NCBI RefSeq assembly: GCF_000717475.1 | Contig: NZ_JPIK01000009.1 | Location: 15,900 to 79,899 of the forward strand | Direction: 5' to 3' | Source: Desulfonatronum thiodismutans | Lineage (GTDB): Bacteria > Desulfobacterota > Desulfovibrionia > Desulfovibrionales > Desulfonatronaceae | Length of the DNA stretch: 64,000 nt | Part shown: one piece after another, positions 16,363 to 24,895 of the stretch | Numbering within the stretch: the stretch's first letter is position 1 | Layout: the number at the start of each line of letters is the position of its first letter | Program-made: the position numbers and the translations under genes | The notes under the pieces: generated by a model | Database searches by the model: none | Told to the model about the DNA's origin: nothing | What the model saw: only the letters and a program-made list of their open reading frames with translations

Positions 16363-17064
16363 TCAACAAACCACGGGCAAAGGCGTTTCCAGGGCGATGG
16401 CCCGCTGTGAAACGTCCGCCCGCCAAGCCAACGCCTCCACGCCCAGGGCGGACACTCGGCGATGGGTTTGGCCGTAGACGGGATCAATGACGTCCGCCGG
16501 GGACAGTCGGCGAGCATCACCGCGCTGGACGCAGAAAAAGATCACGGCCCGGTGTCCCTTGCCGACCAGTTCGGCCAGGGTTTCCAGATGCCGGGAGGCC
16601 CTGACGCTCACGGCGTCCGGAAAGATCGCGGTGCCCTGCTCATCCACCGCGGTGACGTTCTTGACCTCCACATAGCAAGCCCGACCTTCGGCGTTTTCCA
16701 GCAGCATGTCGAGCCGTCCATTCTCCACCACGACCTCCCGGCGCACTGGTCGGTAACCGGCCAGTTCAGCGGCCTTGCCCTCGGCCAGGGCCTCCCAGAC
16801 CAGACCGTTGCTCCTTCCGGTATGGATGCCCACCAGCACGCCGGCCTCGGTCTCGGTCAACTCCCAGGTCCAGGGATACTTGCGTTTGGGGTTGTCCGCC
16901 CTGCTCAGCCAGACCAAGCTTCCCGGACTCGAACACCCAAGCATGGACCCGGTATTTGGGGTGTGCGCCGTGACCACCTCGCCGTTCTCCAGCCGGACGT
17001 CCGCCAGGAAGCGCTTGTAACGCCGGATCAAAACACCGGTGATCAAAGGCTGGGGGAGCAGCAT
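16363..17064 (-). CDS. sfsA: Sugar fermentation stimulation protein SfsA
   Basis: This 233-residue protein matches SfsA throughout: RRYKRFLADVRLENG, AHTPNTGSMLGC, YVEVKNVT and AIFPDAVSVRASRHLE. The family has an OB-fold and a nuclease-like core (D/E-V-K pattern in EVKN) and was described in E. coli as affecting maltose metabolism. Here it lies behind a glucan-processing GH57 gene, but the functional connection is conjecture. Confidence 0.95.
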   Translation of the reverse strand: MLLPQPLITGVLIRRYKRFLADVRLENGEVVTAHTPNTGSMLGCSSPGSLVWLSRADNPKRKYPWTWELTETEAGVLVGIHTGRSNGLVWEALAEGKAAELAGYRPVRREVVVENGRLDMLLENAEGRACYVEVKNVTAVDEQGTAIFPDAVSVRASRHLETLAELVGKGHRAVIFFCVQRGDARRLSPADVIDPVYGQTHRRVSALGVEALAWRADVSQRAIALETPLPVVC

Positions 17065-17118
17065 TCCGGCAACCTCGGCACGTCGTGACGCATGGAGACA
17101 GGCAAGGAGGACAAGCCC

Positions 17119-19314
17119 CTACGCGACGAACCGCAACGTCAGCCGGAAGCGCTCTTCCCCGCCGGAAGCCAGCCGCAACGGACGACAGAAGTAAAACGCC
17201 GAGCCCTGGGGGGTGCGCTCGAAGCCACTTTCGGACTTGGTCACGGCCCACAGCGGAACATGGCGCAACGTGGCCTCCGGGCTGACCTCCACCAGAAACC
17301 GGCCCTGGGAGTAGGGACAGGCAAAGGTCACGTCCGCGAGAGCAACGAAACTCCAGGACTGTTCGAGGTCTTTCTCCTCTTCCTCGCCGCCATTGCCATG
17401 GGATCGGCCGGTACACCGCGAAGTCAGACCCAAGGCCAGTTCCGTGGCCCAGATCGCGTTTCGGACATCCCCCCCGAATGCCGTGATCCGGTAATCCACC
17501 TCTACCCGATCCGTGAACAACCGAAAGGACTTCTCCACATCCAGCCATCGCGAAGGTTCTCCCAAAGGCTTCTCGGAAAGCGCCCCAAAAAACTGTTCGG
17601 AAGACTCTTCGGAAGACTTTTCAGTAAAAGCCATCCGGCCCGCAAACGCCGCCTCCATCCCCTCCTTCAGTTCCCGAACCTCCCAGGTCATGGCCGTTTG
17701 CCAGGAGCTGGCCAAGGGCTGGAAGCGTCCGTGGGTCAGATCATCAAGGCTGGTCTCGTCGGGCAGGAGATAGTCCGCGAAGGGCATATGGTCGAACCGG
17801 TCATAATCCAAAAATCGTTCCAGCCCCGGCTCCTTGGCCCGCACTTCCGCGGAGTGGATATGGAAGAACTCCTTCCATTGCGGATGGTCCGGCGTGATCA
17901 CCTCGCCTTTTTCCGCGGCTTCCCGCAGGGCCTGATGATACGGTTCGGGATGCCGGGCAAAGGCCGTGGCCAGATTCAGGCGCTTGGGCAGGTAGTCCAG
18001 CTCCTTGGCCGCGGCCCCGTTGGCCGGGCTCAGAAAGAGCTGCCAGGGACCGAAGCGCGCATGCACTTCCTCGCGTCCGTCCACGTCCACGTCCCGGACG
18101 GACCAGTGGGGAGAGGGCCACAGGCCGGAGTCTTCCTGGGCCGCCAGGAGATTGGCGGCATTGGTTTGACGCAGATGGGTCAGGTAGACCCCGCCAAAAA
18201 CCCCGTGCCAGTAGGCGCAGTTGCACTGGCTGGCCCAGACCCGCTTGCGACCCGCCTCCACGGCCGCGTCCTCGCCCCGCTCCGTAGCCAAACCGTCCAG
18301 CGCCCTGGAAAGGTCAAGCCCCCGCTTCTGCAGCCAGTTCACTTCCGGATATTTGACCAGGAAGTTGCGCCAGAACCCGCCGGACAGAAACCGGGAAATA
18401 TCCTGGGTCTCGCAGGCCCGGCGATAGGTTCCCAGGGTCGCGGCCTCCTTGGTGGGCATGGCCCAGTCCATCATTTCCAGATAAGAGGCCGTGGGCAGGT
18501 AGACCCGGCCCTGGTCCGCGTGACGCTCCATGTACTCGGCCGGAGTGACCGTTTTGATCCAGTCCCGCCGCTCCAGCAACCCGTCGAAAAAGCGGCGCAT
18601 GTAGCCCTGTTCCCAGCAATGCTCGTGGGTCCTGGGCCACAGTCCGAATCGCTCGGCGTCGTCCCCCAGACAGGCCAAAGGCGCGATACCCTGGTCCCGA
18701 CCCAGCTCGGCCAAATCGCCCAGCATGGCCCAGACCGCGTCCAGAGGCTGCCAGGGAATCAACCTGCGCAACGGCTTGAGGTTGACCAGGAGGCGCAAGG
18801 GATGACCGCAGTCCTCGGTCAGCCAGGTTCCGAGCAGGCATCGCACTCCGGCCCGATGCAGATGGTTGTCGTCCACCAGACTGTAGCGCAGGCCCAGGGG
18901 CGCCAGCCAGGACGGCAAGTGCGGCTCCCAGACCCGCTCGGTCAGCCAAAGCCCGGTGGGCGTGACGGACCAAAGGTCCTCCATGGCCCGGATGTGCATC
19001 CGCACCTGACCCTGGGCGTCCTCGGGCCGGAGCATGGGCAGCACGGGCTCGTAATACCCGCCGGCCAGAATTTCCACCTGGCCCCGCTTGACCAGTCGCC
19101 CCACCTGTTCATGCACCGCGGGCCGGTGCTCCAGCAGCCAGTCCAGCAAACAACCGGAAAAATGCAGCCCGACCCGGATATCCGGATAGTTCCACAGGTG
19201 CTCCAACAGCGGATTGTAGGCCAAATCGTAGGCATTGGCGAAAACATGATCGAAATTGCCCACGGGCTGATGAAAATGCAGCACCAGGGAGAAATACACG
19301 GGGGATTTGGCCAT
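17119..19314 (-). CDS. Glycoside hydrolase family 57, 4-alpha-glucanotransferase-like
   Basis: This 731-residue protein probably rearranges alpha-1,4-glucans in glycogen metabolism. GH57 regions are visible in order: HFHQPVGNFDHV, GQVEILAGGYYEP, GLWLTERVWEP holding the predicted nucleophile Glu, and CLGDDAERFGLWP holding the acid/base Asp. The C-terminal half has the all-beta domain of family members such as the Thermococcus litoralis enzyme. The start at 19314 (MAKSPVYF) has AGAGGA at good spacing; an ATG nine bases upstream lies too close to it. It follows paaK by 13 bases. Confidence 0.92.
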   Translation of the reverse strand: MAKSPVYFSLVLHFHQPVGNFDHVFANAYDLAYNPLLEHLWNYPDIRVGLHFSGCLLDWLLEHRPAVHEQVGRLVKRGQVEILAGGYYEPVLPMLRPEDAQGQVRMHIRAMEDLWSVTPTGLWLTERVWEPHLPSWLAPLGLRYSLVDDNHLHRAGVRCLLGTWLTEDCGHPLRLLVNLKPLRRLIPWQPLDAVWAMLGDLAELGRDQGIAPLACLGDDAERFGLWPRTHEHCWEQGYMRRFFDGLLERRDWIKTVTPAEYMERHADQGRVYLPTASYLEMMDWAMPTKEAATLGTYRRACETQDISRFLSGGFWRNFLVKYPEVNWLQKRGLDLSRALDGLATERGEDAAVEAGRKRVWASQCNCAYWHGVFGGVYLTHLRQTNAANLLAAQEDSGLWPSPHWSVRDVDVDGREEVHARFGPWQLFLSPANGAAAKELDYLPKRLNLATAFARHPEPYHQALREAAEKGEVITPDHPQWKEFFHIHSAEVRAKEPGLERFLDYDRFDHMPFADYLLPDETSLDDLTHGRFQPLASSWQTAMTWEVRELKEGMEAAFAGRMAFTEKSSEESSEQFFGALSEKPLGEPSRWLDVEKSFRLFTDRVEVDYRITAFGGDVRNAIWATELALGLTSRCTGRSHGNGGEEEEKDLEQSWSFVALADVTFACPYSQGRFLVEVSPEATLRHVPLWAVTKSESGFERTPQGSAFYFCRPLRLASGGEERFRLTLRFVA

Positions 19315-19327
19315 GAAACGCATTCCT

Positions 19328-20674
19328 CTAAAAAGGTAGCTCGGAAGCCGGGGTTTCCCGCTCCTGAAACGTGGTTTTGTAGGTCAATCCGGCCAGAGGC
19401 AGGCGATTGGCCGGAACTTGACGCAGGCGCAGGCCGAGGCCCAGGACGCGGCGAAGTTGAGCGCGCAGGGCCTCCAGGGTCGCCCCGGGCAGCGGGCCGT
19501 CCTTGGGATGGGCCAGGACCAGTTCCACCTGGTCGCCCAACCCGTGCACCGTTTGAATCACCAACCGAAAATCCGAGGACTCCGGGGCCACATCCCGGAT
19601 CACCTGTTCCACCAGTCCGGGATGGACCCGGATGCCGCGAACCGAAACCGCGTCGTCGCTGCGCCGGAAAACCGGAGACAGCCGGGCCGAGGTTCTGCCG
19701 CAGGGACAGGCCGCCAAGTGCAGCCGACTGATGTCCCCGGTCCGGAAACGGATCAGCGGATAGCCCTGGGTGGTCAGGCTGGTCACCACCACCTCGCCTT
19801 CCTCGCCGGGGGCGCGTGGCTGGCCGGTTTCCGGGTCCACGATCTCCACGTAAAAATGGTCCTCGGCCAGATGCATGCCGCTTTGCTGGACGCATTCCGC
19901 GGCCAGGGCCGGCTCGATCATTTCCGCCACGCCATAGACCGAATACGCCCGGAGCCCCAGGCCGCGCTCCAGCAGCCCGCGCACCTGGGGTTGCAGGGCC
20001 TCCGGGCCGAACAGCCCCACCCGCAGATGCAGCCCGGAGCCGCTTTCCCCTTGGCCTAAGCCTTCGGAGTGTGTCCGGCTTTCCGCGTCCTGAAGCGTCT
20101 TGATCAGGCTCAGGGCAAAGGCCGGGGTGCCGGCCAGCACGGTGGAGCGGAAGTCCCGCATCATCTTGATCTGCAGGGCCCCGGACACCGTGGCCGCCGG
20201 GGTGAGCACCGCGCCCAGGGATTCCGCGCCCTGATTGAAGGTGAAGGCCCCGGGAAACTGGCTGTAGTGAAAGGCCACCTGGATGATGTCCGTGCGGCCC
20301 GCTCCGGCCGCGGTCATGGCCCGGCACATCAGCTCGGTCCACATCCGCAAGTCCTGCCGCGTATAGCCCACCACGATGGGTTCGACGCTGGAAGCGGCCA
20401 GCCGTAACTGGACCACGTTGCGCAGCGGCACGGCAAACAGGCCATAGGGATAGGCCCGGATCAGGTCGTCCCGGGTCGTGAACGGAAGCCCGGCCAGGTC
20501 GCTCACGTCTCGGACATCCTCGGGCAGCAGCCCGATCTTCCGAAATCTTTTGGCGTAAAAATCCACGTTGCGGGCAACCAGATTGAGGGTCATCTGCAAG
20601 CGTTCCAACTGGACCTGCCCCAGGTTCTCCCGATCCATGCATTCCGCTTGCGGATTCCAGATGGCGTGCTCCAT
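19328..20674 (-). CDS. Phenylacetate-CoA ligase-like adenylate-forming enzyme, cassette 1
   Basis: This 448-residue protein resembles PaaK ligases, which activate aryl acids to CoA thioesters. Family blocks are PYGLFAVPLRNVV, VYGVAEMIEPALAAEC, IRFRTGDISRL and CPCGRTSARLSPVFRRSDD. The phosphate-binding loop that reads SSGFSGGTT in the paralogue at 32423-33718 is replaced by AASSVEPIV here, so ATP handling may be altered. The start at 20674 is chosen because GGGAGC, inside the start of a longer reading, is well spaced. It follows livF directly. Confidence 0.85.
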   Translation of the reverse strand: MEHAIWNPQAECMDRENLGQVQLERLQMTLNLVARNVDFYAKRFRKIGLLPEDVRDVSDLAGLPFTTRDDLIRAYPYGLFAVPLRNVVQLRLAASSVEPIVVGYTRQDLRMWTELMCRAMTAAGAGRTDIIQVAFHYSQFPGAFTFNQGAESLGAVLTPAATVSGALQIKMMRDFRSTVLAGTPAFALSLIKTLQDAESRTHSEGLGQGESGSGLHLRVGLFGPEALQPQVRGLLERGLGLRAYSVYGVAEMIEPALAAECVQQSGMHLAEDHFYVEIVDPETGQPRAPGEEGEVVVTSLTTQGYPLIRFRTGDISRLHLAACPCGRTSARLSPVFRRSDDAVSVRGIRVHPGLVEQVIRDVAPESSDFRLVIQTVHGLGDQVELVLAHPKDGPLPGATLEALRAQLRRVLGLGLRLRQVPANRLPLAGLTYKTTFQERETPASELPF

Positions 20675-20676
20675 GT

Positions 20677-21411
20677 TCAGCGCTCCCATTTTGCCTTGTA
20701 GTCCCGGCCCAGGTACGCCCGGCGAAAATCGTCGTTGCTTTGCAGTTCCTCGGCCGTGCCGCTGAGCAGCATCCTTCCGGCCTGCAGGACGTAGGCCCGG
20801 TCGCTGATGCGCATGGCCGCCAGGGCGTTCTGCTCCACCAGCAGGATGGTCAGGCCTTCGGCCCGCAGATCCCGCAAAGTCCGGAAAATCTCCTTGATCA
20901 CCAGGGGCGCCAACCCCAGGGACGGTTCGTCCAGGATCAGCAACCGGGGCTTGGCCATCAGGGCTCGGGCAATGGCCAGCATCTGCTGCTCACCGCCGCT
21001 CAGGGTGCCGGCCTTCTGCTCCAAACGCTGCCCCAGAACCGGAAACAGCTCCAGCAACCTGGCACGATTGGCCCGAATCTCCGCCTGAGCCGCCCGGCGC
21101 AGGGCGAAGGCCCCCAGGTCCAGGTTCTCCCGCACGGTCATGGACGGAAACAGCTCCCGGGCTTCCGGAACCTGAACCAGTCCCGCGGCCACGATCCGGT
21201 GAGGCGGCAGGGTCGTCAGGTCCGCGTCCTCGAACCGAAGTTCGCCGGAAAAAGGACGGATCAAACCGCTGACCACCTGCAACAGCGTGCTTTTCCCCGC
21301 TCCGTTGGCCCCCACAAGACAGACCGTCTCGCCCTGACCCACGTGCAGACTGACCCCGTGCAGCACGGCGATCCCGGCATATCCGGCGCTCACATTGCGA
21401 ATGCGCAGCAT
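20677..21411 (-). CDS. livF: Branched-chain amino acid ABC transporter ATPase LivF, cassette 1
   Basis: This 244-residue ABC ATPase has Walker A GANGAGKST, signature LSGGEQQMLAIARAL and Walker B LLILDEPSLG. Length and order (livF behind livG) fit the LivF subunit of a hydrophobic amino-acid or aromatic/organic-acid importer. AGGGGGA precedes the ATG. It lies between livG and paaK; the linkage with PaaK suggests that the imported compound may be an aryl or keto acid. Confidence 0.93.
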   Translation of the reverse strand: MLRIRNVSAGYAGIAVLHGVSLHVGQGETVCLVGANGAGKSTLLQVVSGLIRPFSGELRFEDADLTTLPPHRIVAAGLVQVPEARELFPSMTVRENLDLGAFALRRAAQAEIRANRARLLELFPVLGQRLEQKAGTLSGGEQQMLAIARALMAKPRLLILDEPSLGLAPLVIKEIFRTLRDLRAEGLTILLVEQNALAAMRISDRAYVLQAGRMLLSGTAEELQSNDDFRRAYLGRDYKAKWER

Positions 21412-21427
21412 GTTCCCCTATTCCCCC

Positions 21428-22198
21428 CTACTCCCCAAGGTAGGCCGCGATCACGTCCGGGTCGGCTTGAATCTCCCGCGGCGGCCCCTGAGCCAGCAAC
21501 CGGCCGTGATGCAGCACCATGACGTGATCCGTATGGGTCATGACCATGTCCATGTCGTGCTCCACCATGATCATGCTCAGGCCGCCGCCGCGCAGATCGT
21601 GCAGCAGTTCGGCCATGGCCTCCCGCTCGGCCATGGTCAGCCCGCCCATGGGCTCGTCCAGAAGCAGCAGCCGGGGCTCGCCGACCACGGCCCGAGCCAG
21701 TTCCAGGAGCTTGCGCTGCCACAGAGACAGCTCGCTCACAGGCCGGTCCCAGACTTCGGCCAAATCGTAGCGTTCCAGCACGGCCAGGCCCGTATCCCGC
21801 AAGGCCCGCTCCTCCCGCCGACTGCCAGGGCTGCCCAGCAAATGGCCCAACAATCCAACCTGACCGCGACAATGCAGCCCCAGGAGCAGGTTGTCCAGAA
21901 CGTGCATCTCCAGCACGAGTTGCACGGCCTGAAACGTCCGGGCCAAACCCAGCGCGGCCCGCTGATGCACGCCCAGCCCGTCCAAAGGCCGCCCGCCCAG
22001 AACCACCTCCCCTCGCTGAGCCGCGTACAGCCCGCAGATCACGTTCAAAAGCGACGTCTTCCCAGCCCCATTGGGTCCGATCAGCGCCGTCCACAACCCC
22101 GAGGACACGCCCACGGTAATGTCCGAAAGCGCCTGCAACCCACCGAAACGCAGGGAGATATCGCGCAGAGAAAGGAGGGGGGACACGTTGGCGCTCAT
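21428..22198 (-). CDS. livG: Branched-chain amino acid ABC transporter ATPase LivG, cassette 1
   Basis: This 256-residue ATPase has Walker A GPNGAGKTS, Walker B LLLLDEPMGG and the EHDMDMVMT H-loop segment typical of LivG. The ABC signature reads ELSLWQRKLLELARAV, departing from LSGGQ more than usual. Its ATG overlaps the vapC stop codon (ATGA), so the toxin gene is translationally joined to it. It is transcribed with livF and paaK downstream. Confidence 0.92.
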   Translation of the reverse strand: MSANVSPLLSLRDISLRFGGLQALSDITVGVSSGLWTALIGPNGAGKTSLLNVICGLYAAQRGEVVLGGRPLDGLGVHQRAALGLARTFQAVQLVLEMHVLDNLLLGLHCRGQVGLLGHLLGSPGSRREERALRDTGLAVLERYDLAEVWDRPVSELSLWQRKLLELARAVVGEPRLLLLDEPMGGLTMAEREAMAELLHDLRGGGLSMIMVEHDMDMVMTHTDHVMVLHHGRLLAQGPPREIQADPDVIAAYLGE

Positions 22199-22647
22199 GA
22201 ATGATTCGTTCCCGACTGTTCTGAATCAACCTCTTTCCCTGGATCGACAATGATCAAACCGGGAAAGACCGCCCTGAAGTCCGCGGTATTGCGTGTAACC
22301 AGCCCATTAAACCTCGAAGCAAAAGCTCCGATGAGAATATCTGCGATGGGTCGTTTGAGTACGGCTTTTGATTTCTTAAGATGAACGTATCTTGCCCAGG
22401 CTGCATGTGCGGCCATGGAGTCTTCCCAAGTCCAAGAGCAATGATACTCGGCGGACAATTCGTCTAAAAAAAGCCATTGTGCATGCAGATCCCCCATAAA
22501 AGCAGGAGACAATTCGATAAAAGAGATTGGAGAAATAACCAGCCCTTGAGGCAATAACTCTTGCAAAGTCACGGCGGAAGCCTTTCCGTAGCGTGCGTCC
22601 TCATCGAGCACATCGATCAAAACACATGTATCAACGACCCAACCCAT
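22195..22647 (-). CDS. vapC: PIN-domain toxin (VapC family)
   Basis: This 150-residue PIN-domain RNase starts MGWVVDTCVLIDVL with the first catalytic Asp at residue 6. Glu45 (SFIEL) and later acidic residues (RPIADILIGA, TRNTADF) complete the PIN pattern. VapC toxins cleave tRNA or rRNA and are held inactive by the adjacent antitoxin, here directly upstream with a TGATG junction. The module sits inside the liv operon between livM and livG. Confidence 0.88.
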   Translation of the reverse strand: MGWVVDTCVLIDVLDEDARYGKASAVTLQELLPQGLVISPISFIELSPAFMGDLHAQWLFLDELSAEYHCSWTWEDSMAAHAAWARYVHLKKSKAVLKRPIADILIGAFASRFNGLVTRNTADFRAVFPGLIIVDPGKEVDSEQSGTNHS

Positions 22648-22898
22648 CAGGAAAGCTCTCCTTCTCTGAGGTCACGCATCCATTCGTCCGTTGATCTGGT
22701 CTCTCGAAAGCGCTTGGCAAATCCTAGTGCGGCGAGGGGGCCTTTGACATGGTCTTTTCTTGCATCTTGAATTTGCGGTTCCTTGCCATCAGCAACCGGT
22801 ATCACAATGACTTCAACATTGCGTCCTATCGCCCAATCTGGAATTTTGATGCAATGAGATGGGCCACCTGGAACAATGACTTCCCTATGTGCTTCCAT
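22647..22898 (-). CDS. Antitoxin partner of the PIN-domain toxin
   Basis: This 83-residue protein precedes vapC with a one-base stop/start overlap, the usual antitoxin-toxin arrangement. The N-terminus (MEAHREVIVPGG, then HCIKIPDWAIGRNVEVIVIPV) resembles a swapped-hairpin DNA-binding domain. The C-terminal half (FRETRSTDEWMRDLREGE) would wrap the toxin. The antitoxin family is not certain. Its start is 39 bases behind the livM stop. Confidence 0.75.
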   Translation of the reverse strand: MEAHREVIVPGGPSHCIKIPDWAIGRNVEVIVIPVADGKEPQIQDARKDHVKGPLAALGFAKRFRETRSTDEWMRDLREGELS

Positions 22899-22937
22899 TT
22901 CGACACCTCTCCGTTAAATTTTGCGGGCAGCGAACCA

Positions 22938-23948
22938 TCAAATCCCCTTCTTGCCCCAGTTACCTCGAAGAGTTCCCATCATCCGCTTTCCACCCTCCCC
23001 GACCGCAGGCAAGAGCCCCTTGGGAAAAAACATCAGGACCAGCATCAAAATCAGGCCGTGGAGCAGGATCATCAGGTCAGGCCAGGCGTGGAGCCACTCC
23101 GGGAGCAGGAGCAGGAAGGCCGCGCCGAAGATGCCGCCCCAGAGGTTGCCCAAGCCGCCCAGGGCGGTCATGGTCACCAGTTGGAGAGAGACGAACATGT
23201 CAAAGCTGTGCGGACTAATGAACTGGAAATAGTGGGCGTACAGGGCTCCGGCAAGGGCGGTGAGCAGGGCCGCGGCCACAAACAGGCCGACCTTGTAGCG
23301 AATTACCGGGACGCCCAGGGAGGCCGGCAACAGATCGCCCTGGTGCAGGCTGCGCAAGGCCCGGCCCGGACGGGTGCGCAGGAAATTGGCGCACAGCCAG
23401 AGCACCAGCACCATGACGGTCCAGACCAGATAAAAGAAATTGCGGTCGTCGCTGAGGTTCAGCCCGGCCAGCTCCATGCCTGGAATGCCGAACAGTCCGG
23501 AAGTTCCTCCGGTCACGACCTCCCACTGGATGCAGACGATGGTGAAAATGATGTTGAAGCCCAGGGTGGCCATGACCAGATAATGGCCTTCCAGTTTGAG
23601 CGTGGGCACGGCCAAAACCAGAGCCACGAGGCAGGCGACGGCCACGGCGACGAGCATGGCCGCTCCCACCGGGAGCCCGAAATGGACGCTGAAAATACCC
23701 GAGCCGTAGGCCCCCAGGCCGAAAAAAGCGGCCTGCCCCAGGGAAACCTGTCCGGCCATGCCGATGAGCAGGTTCAAGCCGGTCACGGCCAGGGCGAAAA
23801 TCCCGATCAGGCTGCCCAACGAGAGCAAATAGGTGTCCGTGACCACCCAGGGCGCAACCAGCACCGCCAGAGCCAGGGCCGCGTACGGCGTCCAGGACGC
23901 CAATCGCGCCCCGTCACCTTTTCCTCGCCCCCCCTCGTTCATGTTCAT
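22938..23948 (-). CDS. livM: Branched-chain amino acid ABC transporter permease LivM, cassette 1
   Basis: This 336-residue membrane permease shows the LivM hallmark TGLNLLIGMAGQVSLGQAAFFGLGAY near its N-terminus. Many hydrophobic helices follow, with VTMTALGGLGNLWGGIFGAA near the C-terminus. The start at 23948 (MNMNEGG) has AGGA eight bases upstream; a much longer reading overlaps livH and is implausible. The vapBC module follows immediately. Confidence 0.93.
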   Translation of the reverse strand: MNMNEGGRGKGDGARLASWTPYAALALAVLVAPWVVTDTYLLSLGSLIGIFALAVTGLNLLIGMAGQVSLGQAAFFGLGAYGSGIFSVHFGLPVGAAMLVAVAVACLVALVLAVPTLKLEGHYLVMATLGFNIIFTIVCIQWEVVTGGTSGLFGIPGMELAGLNLSDDRNFFYLVWTVMVLVLWLCANFLRTRPGRALRSLHQGDLLPASLGVPVIRYKVGLFVAAALLTALAGALYAHYFQFISPHSFDMFVSLQLVTMTALGGLGNLWGGIFGAAFLLLLPEWLHAWPDLMILLHGLILMLVLMFFPKGLLPAVGEGGKRMMGTLRGNWGKKGI

Positions 23949-23986
23949 CCGCAATATCCTGGTTTCGCTTCGCTCATCCATCCCCC

Positions 23987-24868
23987 TCACACTCGTCTCG
24001 TCCTGGCCTGCCCGAACAGCCCCGCCGGACGAACCCACAAGACGCAAAGCAGGATCAAAAACGCCAAGGCGTCCTTGTAGGCCGAGGAAATGAATCCGGC
24101 CGCCAACGACTCCAGGACGCCCAGCAGCAGCCCTCCGGCCACCGCGCCCCAAACATGGCCGTATCCCCCAAGAATGGCCGCGGCGAAGCCCTTCAGCCCC
24201 AGCATCACCCCGGCGCTGTAGTGCATGCCCGTGATCGGAGCGATGAGTATCCCGGCCGTGGCCCCCAGTCCGGCGCTCAAGGCGAAGGAAACCATCACCA
24301 TCCGGGCCACGGGAATGCCCACCAGGATCGCGCCGTGGCGGTTGTCGGAAACGGCCCGGATGGCCTGCCCCACGGAGGTGCGTTGAAAAAAGAGGTGCAG
24401 CAAAGCCACGCAGATCATGGTCACGACCAATATCCAGAGGGCCTGACGGGAGATCACCGCACCGGCCAGCAAGAGCGGGGCCTCGGTGGAAAACGCCGGC
24501 AAGGCCCGTGCGGTCTTGCCCCAAATCAACGAAGCCGCGCCGCGTGCGGCAATGGAAAAACCCACGGTGACCAGCACCAGGATCAGGACGTGCCGGGATC
24601 TGGCCAAGCCTAACGGGACGCGCTCCAGAAAGACGCCCAGCAGCATGGCCGCCGCGATGCTCGTCACGAAGGCCGTCGGCATGGCCAAGCCCATGTCCTG
24701 GGTCAGCCCGATCATCAGCATGCCCCCGAGCATCACGAACTCGCCCTGGGCGAAATTCACCAGGCCGGTGGCGTTGTAGATGATGCAGAAACCCACGGCC
24801 ACCAGGGCGTAAATACTGCCGGATGTCAGGCCGGACAGCAGAAATTGCGGAAGTTGGTCAAGGAGCAT
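23987..24868 (-). CDS. livH: Branched-chain amino acid ABC transporter permease LivH, cassette 1
   Basis: This 293-residue permease has the LivH signature ALVAVGFCIIYNATGLVNFAQGEFVMLGGM at residues 21-50 and the C-terminal GGYGHVWGAVAGGLLLGVLE. It opens cassette 1. No periplasmic binding-protein gene precedes it, unlike cassette 2, so the transporter may share the binding protein of the other cassette or use one encoded elsewhere. Confidence 0.93.
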   Translation of the reverse strand: MLLDQLPQFLLSGLTSGSIYALVAVGFCIIYNATGLVNFAQGEFVMLGGMLMIGLTQDMGLAMPTAFVTSIAAAMLLGVFLERVPLGLARSRHVLILVLVTVGFSIAARGAASLIWGKTARALPAFSTEAPLLLAGAVISRQALWILVVTMICVALLHLFFQRTSVGQAIRAVSDNRHGAILVGIPVARMVMVSFALSAGLGATAGILIAPITGMHYSAGVMLGLKGFAAAILGGYGHVWGAVAGGLLLGVLESLAAGFISSAYKDALAFLILLCVLWVRPAGLFGQARTRRV

Positions 24869-24895
24869 CGCAAGAAAAGGCGCAAAATGGTCGGA

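Noticed and set aside
17092..19731. Open frame of 879 codons on the plus strand opposite the GH57 gene
   Set aside because: Low-complexity Gly/Pro/Gln/Arg translation with no domain, exactly antisense to a well-supported GH57 enzyme; a product of high GC in codon position 3.
22749..24080. Long plus-strand frame opposite livM/livH and the antitoxin
   Set aside because: Gln/Gly/His-rich shadow without family features.
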